A stretch of DNA of 9,140 bases from Rhodospirillales bacterium (lineage in GTDB: Bacteria > Pseudomonadota > Alphaproteobacteria > Rhodospirillales > Magnetospirillaceae): contig JASHSH010000186.1 of the NCBI GenBank assembly GCA_030040955.1, forward strand, positions 1 to 9,140, given 5' to 3'. The notes beneath the pieces were generated by a model, which made no database searches, was not told the origin of the DNA, and was given only the letters and a program-made list of their open reading frames with translations. The position numbers were made by a program, and so were the translations under genes. Shown here piece after piece: positions 1 to 5,287 of this stretch; the stretch's first letter is position 1; every line of letters begins with the position of its first letter.

Positions 1-275
1 CCGTCGATCGAACGGTCGACATGCGTTTCCGCCGCCAGGTGCATCACCGCGTCGGGCCGGTGCGCGCGGAAGACGCGCGCGACCTCGGCGCGGTCGGCCA
101 CATCGACCTTCTCGACCACCGCGCGTCCGCCCGCGGTGAATTCCGCGACCGCCTCGGGAATCGCGGCATAGGTCATTTTATCAAGGCAAATCAATGATAT
201 ATTCGGATCGCCCAGCATCCGCCGGCAGACCGCCGAGCCGATGAATCCCGCGCCGCCGGTGACCAGAAGCCTCAT
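1..275 (-). CDS. rfbB: dTDP-glucose 4,6-dehydratase, N-terminal part (truncated by window edge)
   Basis: Reading leftwards from an ATG at 275-273, the first 91 residues are visible and the frame runs off the window. The enzyme converts dTDP-glucose to dTDP-4-keto-6-deoxyglucose, the second step of dTDP-L-rhamnose synthesis, in the cytoplasm. It is an extended short-chain dehydrogenase. The NAD-binding Rossmann glycine motif GGAGFIGS is at residues 7-14, followed by a LDKMTYA segment (31-37) resembling the LDKLTYAG of RmlB. The family motif HLAAETHVDRSID is at 79-91. The Tyr-x3-Lys active site lies beyond the edge. The start codon overlaps the rfbC stop (ATGA, 272-275), so the two are almost certainly translationally coupled in one operon. 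The region after LDKMTYA lacks the usual AGN, so a related NDP-sugar dehydratase or epimerase is possible, but the rfbC partner favours RmlB. Confidence 0.9.
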   Translation of the reverse strand, partial: MRLLVTGGAGFIGSAVCRRMLGDPNISLICLDKMTYAAIPEAVAEFTAGGRAVVEKVDVADRAEVARVFRAHRPDAVMHLAAETHVDRSID

Positions 276-841
276 CGCGGCGCCGCGTAGGCGAAGGGCG
301 CGACGACCTCGCGGAGCCGGGGAAGATGGCGATCCTTGGCGGACAGGGCGGTCGCGGCGGGCGCGCGTGGCCATGGGATGGCGAGGTCGGGATCGTCCCA
401 GGCGATGCCCTTGTCGTGTTCGGGCGAGTAGAACTGCGAAGCCTTGTAGAAGATCTCGGTGTCGGGCTCCAGCGTGAGAAACCCGTGCGCGAAGCCCACG
501 GGAATGTAGATCTGGTTGCCCGTCTCGGACGACAGCACGCAGGCGACATGCCGCCCGAAGCTGGGCGAACCCGCGCGCAAATCGACCGCGACATCGTAGG
601 CGCTCCCGCGCAGCGCGCGCACCAGTTTGGCTTGGGCGAAGGGCGGAATCTGGAAATGCAGGCCGCGCAGGGTTCCGGGCGCGCGCGAGAGCGACTGGTT
701 GTCCTGGACGAATTCGTCGCCGATGCCGGCCTCGCCGAACGCCCGCTTGCTGTAGGTCTCGGCGAAATGGCCCCGCGCGTCGGCGAACCGCTTCGGCGTC
801 ACGATCCGGACACCCTCGATGGAACAGGGTTCGACGATCAT
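272..841 (-). CDS. rfbC: dTDP-4-dehydrorhamnose 3,5-epimerase
   Basis: This 189-residue protein has the usual RmlC length. It epimerises dTDP-4-keto-6-deoxyglucose at C3 and C5, the third step of dTDP-L-rhamnose synthesis, and acts as a cytoplasmic cupin dimer. Visible family motifs are DARGHFAETY (21-30), FVQDNQS (44-50), LRGLHFQ (58-64, with the likely catalytic His62), AYDVAVDLR (81-89) and IPVGFAHGF (113-121, His119). FYSPEHDKGIAWDDP follows (137-151), with a Tyr in the expected acid position. I chose the ATG at 841 because it begins MIVEPCSIEGV, as RmlC proteins do, and has GGAG just upstream. The frame can be extended to a GTG at 865, adding 8 residues, but that start has no visible ribosome site. 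It overlaps rfbB by 4 bases. The rfbA and rfbD genes are not in the window. Confidence 0.95.
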   Translation of the reverse strand: MIVEPCSIEGVRIVTPKRFADARGHFAETYSKRAFGEAGIGDEFVQDNQSLSRAPGTLRGLHFQIPPFAQAKLVRALRGSAYDVAVDLRAGSPSFGRHVACVLSSETGNQIYIPVGFAHGFLTLEPDTEIFYKASQFYSPEHDKGIAWDDPDLAIPWPRAPAATALSAKDRHLPRLREVVAPFAYAAPR

Positions 842-946
842 CGCTCCGCTCGAATCCGGGCGCACGATAGCGGACGGGACGGCCGCTGAACAGCGGGTGT
901 CGATGGGATCGTCGCCGGCCGCGCCGGGTCACGCGCAAAATTGCTA

Positions 947-974
947 TTGCCTTGTGCCGGGCTCGCAGTATAGT
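947..974 (+). promoter_or_regulatory. Candidate sigma-70-type promoter for the octad-repeat gene
   Basis: A TTGCCT at 947-952 and a TATAGT at 969-974 are separated by 16 bases. They resemble the TTGACA and TATAAT consensus and stand out in GC-rich DNA. Transcription would start near 981, leaving a leader of about 260 bases before the ATG at 1244, which is long. An overlapping TAGTAT (971-976) would give an 18-base spacer. This is a pattern match only. Confidence 0.4.
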
Positions 975-1233
975 ATGCCACTAGGTCGGCGGTGCCGGCC
1001 GTCAGGAGAATGCCTGATCGTTGGGTGGTGTCTCGCGGGACGCTGCCTTGTGTCTCTAGAATAGGGGCATATCGGATGGTCAGCCTTCGTGCTGTACTTT
1101 TGGCTATGTGGGCCTACAAGGTGGGCCCGCTTTGCTTTGCCCCTTATCCGTGTGTGTTCGTCGCCGAATCGTTTCGGCCGCGGCGCGTTTTTCGTGCCGG
1201 CGGCCGGGACCGTCATCGCGCGCTCCCACGCTA

Positions 1234-1243
1234 AGGTGAAGCC
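1234..1243 (+). promoter_or_regulatory. Ribosome binding site of octad-repeat gene (AGGTGAAGCC)
   Basis: AGGTGA lies 4 bases before the ATG at 1244. The ten bases AGGTGAAGCC directly before the start codon are identical to those before the GTG of the FkbM methyltransferase at 5288. No other gene in the window has this element. Confidence 0.6.
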
Positions 1244-3031
1244 ATGACCAACCCGATTTCCTTCCTCACCACCCAGCAGATCGCTGCTTGGGGCACCACG
1301 CAGATCGCGACGCTGACCACGTCGGACGTGCAGGCGCTGACCACGAGCCAGATCGGCGCGCTCACCACGACGGCGGTGAATGCGCTCGACTCGACGCAGG
1401 TGCAGGCGTTCACCACCGCGCAGATTCCCGGCCTCACCTCCACCGATATCGTCGCCTTCTCCACCCCGCTCGTCTTCACCGCCGGGCAGCTTGAAGTGCT
1501 CAACAGCACGCAGCTCGACGCCATCACCACCACCGGCATCTCCGGCCTGACCACCACCCAGATCGGCGGCCTGACCTCGGTCGAAATCGGCGAACTCACC
1601 ACCACCCAGATCGCCGTTCTGAGCACCACCGACCTGGCGGCGTTCACCTCGCAGCAGCTCGCGGGCCTGACCTCGACCGAGGTGGCCGCGATCACCACGA
1701 CCCAGATTGCCGCGTTCAGCTCGGTCCAGATCGGCCAGATCGGCACGGCGCAGCTGCAAGGGCTGACCACCACGGATCTCGCGGATCTCTCGACCACGCA
1801 GATCGCCGGGTTGACCTCGGTCCAGCTCGGCTCGCTCTCCACCACGCAAGACATAGCCATCAGCACGACCGACGTCGCGGTGCTGACCACGGCGCAGCTG
1901 AAGGGCCTGAGTTCGGCCGAAGTTGGGGCGTTGACCTCGACCCAGATCGGGGTGATCACCTCGACGCAGCTGGGCTCGCTGAGCACGGCGCAGCTGAGCG
2001 GGTTGACCACCACGCAGGTGGCGGCGGTCACCTCGACGGCGATCGGCGGGTTGACCACGGCGCAGATCGCCAGCCTGACCACGACGCAGCTGAACGCGCT
2101 GACCACGACGGACACCGCGGCGCTGACCACGGCGCAGGTCAAGGGGCTGAGCTCGGCGCAGATCAGCGGGCTGACCACGACCGAGGTGGTGGCGATCAGC
2201 TCGACCGATATCGGCGTGCTGAGCACGGGGCAGTTGAGCGGGCTGACCACGACGCAGGTGGCGGCGCTGACCACGACGCAGACCGGGGCGCTGACCTCGC
2301 TGCAGATCGCGGGTCTGAGCACCGTCCAGCTGAACGCGCTGACCACGACCAACGTGGCGGCATTGACCTCGACGCAGACGGGCGGGCTGACCTCGGTTCA
2401 GGTTAGCGGGCTGACCACGACGCAGCTGGTGGCGATCTCCACCACCGACCTGGCGGCGCTGACCACGGTGCAGCTGAAGGGTCTGAGCTCGACCGACGTG
2501 GGCGCGTTGACCTCGACGCAGAGCGACGTGCTGACCTCGACGCAGATCGGCTCGCTGAGCACCGGGCAGATCGTCGGCCTGACCACCACCGACCTGGCCG
2601 CGCTCTCCACCACGCAGACGGGCGGGCTGACCTCGGTTCAGGTGAACGGCCTGACCACCACGCAGGTGACCGCGATCAGCACCACCGACCTGGCGGCGCT
2701 GACCTCGGTCCAGCTCAAGGGCCTGACCACGGCCGGCGTGGGGGCGCTCTCCACCACGCAGGTGGGCGTGCTGACCTCGACCCAGATCGGCGCGCTGACC
2801 ACGCTCCAGCTCACGGGCCTCACCTCGACGGAGCTGTCCGCCATCTCGACCACGGCTATCGCCGGGCTGACCACGCTGCAGATCGCCAGCCTGACCTCGA
2901 CGCAGATCGACGGCATCACGACGACCCAGCTGGCGGCGCTGACCACCACGCAGGCCAACTCGTTCACCTCGGCGCAGGTCGCGAGCCTCACCACGACGCA
3001 GTCCAACGCCTGGGTGGACGCCCTCGTCTGA
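1244..3031 (+). CDS. Thr/Ser-rich octapeptide-repeat protein, probably secreted or surface-exposed
   Basis: A 595-residue protein of unknown function. After a 7-residue lead it consists of 73 consecutive octads (residues 8-589) and ends with WVDALV. The octad consensus is L-[TS]-[TS]-[TA]-[QD]-[ILV]-x-[AG]. Unit 9 is shortened to six residues (FSTPLV). Roughly a third of all residues are Thr or Ser. By eye there is no Arg, His, Cys or Tyr, only four Lys (K220, K300, K412, K492) and two Trp (W16, W590), both at octad position 1. No Sec signal peptide or membrane segment is visible. The C-terminal Asp-Ala-Leu-Val resembles the extreme C-terminal motif (acidic residue plus hydrophobics) of some type I secretion substrates. 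The fold is unclear: beta-branched residues suit a beta-solenoid, while the recurring [ST]-x-x-[QDE] spacing also resembles helix N-capping. The start is supported by AGGTGA upstream. It is the first gene of a four-gene plus-strand run, directly before a GT41 glycosyltransferase, so it is a natural candidate glycosylation substrate (inference). Confidence 0.85.
   Translation: MTNPISFLTTQQIAAWGTTQIATLTTSDVQALTTSQIGALTTTAVNALDSTQVQAFTTAQIPGLTSTDIVAFSTPLVFTAGQLEVLNSTQLDAITTTGISGLTTTQIGGLTSVEIGELTTTQIAVLSTTDLAAFTSQQLAGLTSTEVAAITTTQIAAFSSVQIGQIGTAQLQGLTTTDLADLSTTQIAGLTSVQLGSLSTTQDIAISTTDVAVLTTAQLKGLSSAEVGALTSTQIGVITSTQLGSLSTAQLSGLTTTQVAAVTSTAIGGLTTAQIASLTTTQLNALTTTDTAALTTAQVKGLSSAQISGLTTTEVVAISSTDIGVLSTGQLSGLTTTQVAALTTTQTGALTSLQIAGLSTVQLNALTTTNVAALTSTQTGGLTSVQVSGLTTTQLVAISTTDLAALTTVQLKGLSSTDVGALTSTQSDVLTSTQIGSLSTGQIVGLTTTDLAALSTTQTGGLTSVQVNGLTTTQVTAISTTDLAALTSVQLKGLTTAGVGALSTTQVGVLTSTQIGALTTLQLTGLTSTELSAISTTAIAGLTTLQIASLTSTQIDGITTTQLAALTTTQANSFTSAQVASLTTTQSNAWVDALV
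1265..3010 (+). repeat. 24-bp coding tandem repeat, 73 units
   Basis: Each unit encodes one octad of the repeat protein. The residues add up exactly: 7 lead residues, 72 units of 8, one unit of 6, and 6 tail residues give 595. Units are similar in protein but differ at many synonymous positions. Ser is written AGC, TCG or TCC at equivalent sites, and Leu-Ser-Thr appears as ctgagcacg, ctctccacc and ctctcgacc. No unit breaks the reading frame. Confidence 0.95.
1313..2842 (+). repeat. Higher-order 240-bp (80-residue) repeat, ten octads per block
   Basis: The octads group into blocks of ten at 1313-1546 (degenerate, contains the six-residue unit), 1547-1786, 1787-2026, 2027-2266, 2363-2602 and 2603-2842. 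A four-unit partial block sits at 2267-2362, and seven loosely related units follow (2843-3010). The blocks at 2363 and 2603 share 58 of 80 residues by hand alignment, and some DNA stretches recur exactly 240 bases apart (for example around 2371-2400 and 2611-2640). The blocks at 1787 and 2027 share 49 of 80. Unit 5 of four blocks carries the only Lys residues (LKG or VKG). Confidence 0.8.
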
Positions 3032-3085
3032 TGGTCGCGGCCGGCGGGAATGGGTTGAACGCCGCGCCGCGATCGCCGGACCCTA

Positions 3086-3113
3086 CGGCGCATCGCGCGC
3101 GGAGCCTGCGCCG
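3086..3113 (+). other. Inverted repeat between repeat gene and GT41 gene
   Basis: CGGCGCA (3086-3092) and TGCGCCG (3107-3113) form a 7-base-pair stem with a 14-base loop in the 101-base gap before the GT41 gene. No T-run follows, so it is not a canonical intrinsic terminator. It could partly attenuate or stabilise a polycistronic transcript. Such short stems are common by chance in DNA this GC-rich. Confidence 0.25.
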
Positions 3114-3132
3114 GGCGGCGTGAGCTAGCGAC

Positions 3133-5172
3133 ATGTCGGCGGCGGACTATCTGGCCGCGGTGAGGAAGCTCACCGAGGACAATCTGAGCGTCGCCGAGTT
3201 GATCCAGGCCGCGGGCGACCTGACGGCGGCCGGCGAGCGCGATCTCGCCACGCAAATCTACAAGTTGTGGATCCGGGTCAACGTCGAGCACCCGCTGCGC
3301 TACGCCGCCCTGTTCAACTACTCGGTGGTGCTTCAGGAGATTGGCGATCTGGACGGCGCCAAGGCCGCGCTCGAGCAGGCGCTCGCGCAAAAGCCCGACT
3401 TCTATCCGGCCGAAAACAATCTGTGCAACCTGCTCGAGAAGCGCGGCGCCGTGCAGGAGGCGCTGCTGCGCTGGAGCGCGGTCGCCACGCGGTACGAAGG
3501 CGTCACCGGCGCCGCCGTCGAGCATCGCCTGGCCGCGCTCAAGCAGATGGCGCGCATCCTGGAGACTCACCGCTTCCTCGCCAACGCCGAGACGGCGCTG
3601 CGACAGAGCCTCGACATCGACCCGCTCCAGCGCGAGGTGGTCGAGCATTTCGTCTCGCTGCGCCTCGCCCAGTGCGAATGGCCGGTGCTGTCGAACTGGG
3701 AACGGCCCGACCGCAAGACCCTGATGGCGCGCATCGGGCCGCTTTCGCTCGCCGCCTATACCGACGATCCGATCTTCCAGCTCGCCGCCGGCTGGGCCTA
3801 CAACAAGCATTTCGTCGGCTACCCCTCGGCCGCGGACCGCGAGGCCTGCCCGCCGGCGCATACTCCCGCGCGCGCCGGGCGCCGCCGCATCGGCTATATG
3901 TCGTCGGATTTGCGGGCGCACGCGGTCGGCCACCTGATGGGCGAGCTGTTCGAGCTGCACGATCGCAAGCGGTTCGAGATCTTCGTCTATTATTGCGGCC
4001 AGCCGGGCACCGACCCGATCCAGGCGCGCATCCGGGCGGCGGTCGATCACTGGGTCGACATCACCGCGCTCGACGACCGCGCCACCGCCCGGCGCATCGC
4101 CGCCGACGCAATCGACATCCTGGTCGACCTCAACGGCTATACCCGCGATTCGCGCACCCGCGTGATCGCGCTGCGTCCCGCCCCGATCATCGTGAACTGG
4201 CTCGGCTTTCCCGGCAGCATGGGCAGCCCCTATCATCACTACATCCTCGCCGACGACTGGATCATCCCGCCCGACCACGAGATCTACTACTCGGAGAAGG
4301 TGCTCAGGCTGCCCTGCTATCAGCCGAACGACCGCAAACGCATCGCGCCGGCTTCGGTGCCCACGCGCGGCGAGGCCGGCCTGCCGGAGCGGGGCATCGT
4401 CTATTGCTGCTTCAACAGCGTCCACAAGATCACCCGCTTCACCTTCGAGCGCTGGATCGCGATCCTGAAGCGCGTGCCGGGGAGCGTGCTCTGGCTGCTC
4501 GCCGGGCCCGACGCCGTGAACGCGCGGCTGGTCGACTACGCCGCGGCGCGCGGCATCGAGGCGGGGCGCATCCTGTTCGCCGAACGGACCGGACCGGACC
4601 GGCACCTGGCGCGCTGCCAGCTCGCGGATCTGTTCCTCGACACCTCGCCCTACGGGGCGCATGTCACGGCTTCGGATGCGCTTTGGATGGGCGTGCCGAT
4701 CCTGACCTTTTCGGGCCGGGGCTTTGCCTCGCGCGTGTGCGGAAGCCTGGTCCGCGCCGCGGGACTGCCCGAGCTGGTGTGCGCGAACGCCGCGGAGTAT
4801 GTCGAGCGCGCGGTCGCCTTGGGCACCAACCGCGCCGCGCTCGATGCGCTCAAGGCCAAGCTGCGCGAGCGGCGCGACGACTGCGTGCTGTTCGACACCA
4901 AGGCGCATGTGCGCCAGCTCGAGAAGCTGTACGGCCAGATGTGGAAGGACTATCGCGAGGGCACTCTTCCGCGTCCCGATCTCGCCAACATGGAGGCCTA
5001 TCAGGAGGCCGGCATCGAGCGCGATCCGGACGCCGTCGAGGTGGCCACCGTGCCGGACTACCGCGAATGGTACCGCTCCTCGCTGGCCCGCGCGCACCGC
5101 TTCGCGCCGTTGCCCGCGGACACGCGGCTGTGGACCGCCGCCGACATCGCCGCCATCGAGCGCGCGGGTTAG
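3133..5172 (+). CDS. TPR-containing GT41 (O-GlcNAc transferase/SPINDLY-type) glycosyltransferase
   Basis: A 679-residue protein. Residues about 56-165 contain three TPR-like helical pairs, which in this family present the acceptor protein. From about 250 to 610 lies the bipartite GT41 catalytic region. The family's hallmark stretches are IGYMSSD (253-259) with H263 and H267, DLNGYT (332-337), ALRPAPI (346-352) with NWLGFPG (355-361), and FNSVHK (427-432), whose Lys matches the nucleotide-sugar-binding Lys of human OGT. AILKRVPGSVLWLL (443-456) and YGAHVTASDALWMGVP (507-522, with H510) follow. Known members transfer GlcNAc, fucose or other sugars to Ser/Thr of cytoplasmic proteins, and the related HMW1C enzymes glucosylate adhesins before export. 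No signal peptide or membrane segment is seen, so it should act in the cytoplasm. The ATG at 3133 is the first possible start because an in-frame TGA lies at 3121-3123; its ribosome site is weak. The sugar donor cannot be read from the sequence. The gene next to it encodes a Thr-rich repeat protein, a plausible acceptor. Confidence 0.93.
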   Translation: MSAADYLAAVRKLTEDNLSVAELIQAAGDLTAAGERDLATQIYKLWIRVNVEHPLRYAALFNYSVVLQEIGDLDGAKAALEQALAQKPDFYPAENNLCNLLEKRGAVQEALLRWSAVATRYEGVTGAAVEHRLAALKQMARILETHRFLANAETALRQSLDIDPLQREVVEHFVSLRLAQCEWPVLSNWERPDRKTLMARIGPLSLAAYTDDPIFQLAAGWAYNKHFVGYPSAADREACPPAHTPARAGRRRIGYMSSDLRAHAVGHLMGELFELHDRKRFEIFVYYCGQPGTDPIQARIRAAVDHWVDITALDDRATARRIAADAIDILVDLNGYTRDSRTRVIALRPAPIIVNWLGFPGSMGSPYHHYILADDWIIPPDHEIYYSEKVLRLPCYQPNDRKRIAPASVPTRGEAGLPERGIVYCCFNSVHKITRFTFERWIAILKRVPGSVLWLLAGPDAVNARLVDYAAARGIEAGRILFAERTGPDRHLARCQLADLFLDTSPYGAHVTASDALWMGVPILTFSGRGFASRVCGSLVRAAGLPELVCANAAEYVERAVALGTNRAALDALKAKLRERRDDCVLFDTKAHVRQLEKLYGQMWKDYREGTLPRPDLANMEAYQEAGIERDPDAVEVATVPDYREWYRSSLARAHRFAPLPADTRLWTAADIAAIERAG

Positions 5173-5216
5173 GCGCCGCGTTCCTGCTTCCGCAATCGCT
5201 GAGGGCTTGCTAGTTT

Positions 5217-5246
5217 GGGCGCGAAGCCGGGATCGGCCGAGCGCCC
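5217..5246 (+). other. Two-tier hairpin upstream of the FkbM gene
   Basis: GGGCGC (5217-5222) pairs with GCGCCC (5241-5246). Inside it, after a symmetrical 3x3 internal loop, GCCG (5226-5229) pairs with CGGC (5234-5237) around a GGAT loop. It lies in the 115-base gap between the GT41 and FkbM genes. There is no T-run on either strand, so it is not a standard intrinsic terminator. It might act as an RNA processing or stability element. Regulatory meaning is unproven. Confidence 0.4.
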
Positions 5247-5277
5247 ATCCGCTCGACAAGAGCCGCGCTTCGGTCCG

Positions 5278-5287
5278 AGGTGAAGCC
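5278..5287 (+). promoter_or_regulatory. Ribosome binding site deciding a GTG start (AGGTGAAGCC)
   Basis: GAGGTGA (5277-5283) is spaced 4 bases from the GTG at 5288 and is the strongest Shine-Dalgarno match in this area. It decides the start of the FkbM gene, whose frame is open far upstream into the GT41 gene. The ten bases before the GTG are identical to those before the octad-repeat gene. Confidence 0.65.

Larger units (their letters stand above)
842..1243. other. 402-base divergent intergenic region
   Basis: This stretch separates rfbC (minus) from the octad-repeat gene (plus). I see no convincing coding sequence: the short open frames crossing it have no recognisable motifs and no ribosome sites. 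It is visibly less GC-rich than its surroundings. It holds a candidate plus-strand promoter (separate entry), two weak inverted repeats and the ribosome site of the repeat gene. The inverted repeats are GGGCC/GGCCC at 1110-1128 (9-base loop) and CGGCGCG/CGTGCCG at 1181-1199 (7 pairs including one G-U, TTTTT loop). I could not find a well-spaced minus-strand promoter for rfbC, although one is expected here. Confidence 0.6.

Noticed and set aside
1057..1062. TAGAAT as a -10 box closer to the repeat gene
   Set aside because: No acceptable -35 element lies 15-19 bases upstream.
944..2352. Minus-strand open frames opposite the repeat array (301 and 373 codons), one resembling pentapeptide repeats
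   Set aside because: Any antisense frame of a 24-bp repeat is itself repetitive. The plus-strand frame fits exactly 73 octads with a ribosome site, so the antisense frames are shadows.
1265..3010. CRISPR-like array of 24-bp repeats
   Set aside because: Units are contiguous with no spacers, vary in sequence and keep a protein frame throughout.
1265..3010. Similarity of the L-T-x-x-Q-[IV] motif to TAL-effector repeats (LTPEQVVAI)
   Set aside because: TAL repeats are 33-35 residues with a variable diresidue. Here the period is 8, with no such diresidue and almost no basic residues for DNA binding.
3267..5213. A 648-codon plus-strand frame inside the GT41 gene
   Set aside because: It is the other-frame shadow of the GT41 gene, with an Arg/Ala-rich composition and no motifs.
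4724..5287. N-terminal extension of the FkbM gene back to 4724
   Set aside because: That part overlaps the GT41 catalytic and C-terminal coding region in another frame and gives an Arg/Pro-rich nonsense translation. The GTG at 5288 has a good ribosome site and gives a normal family start.
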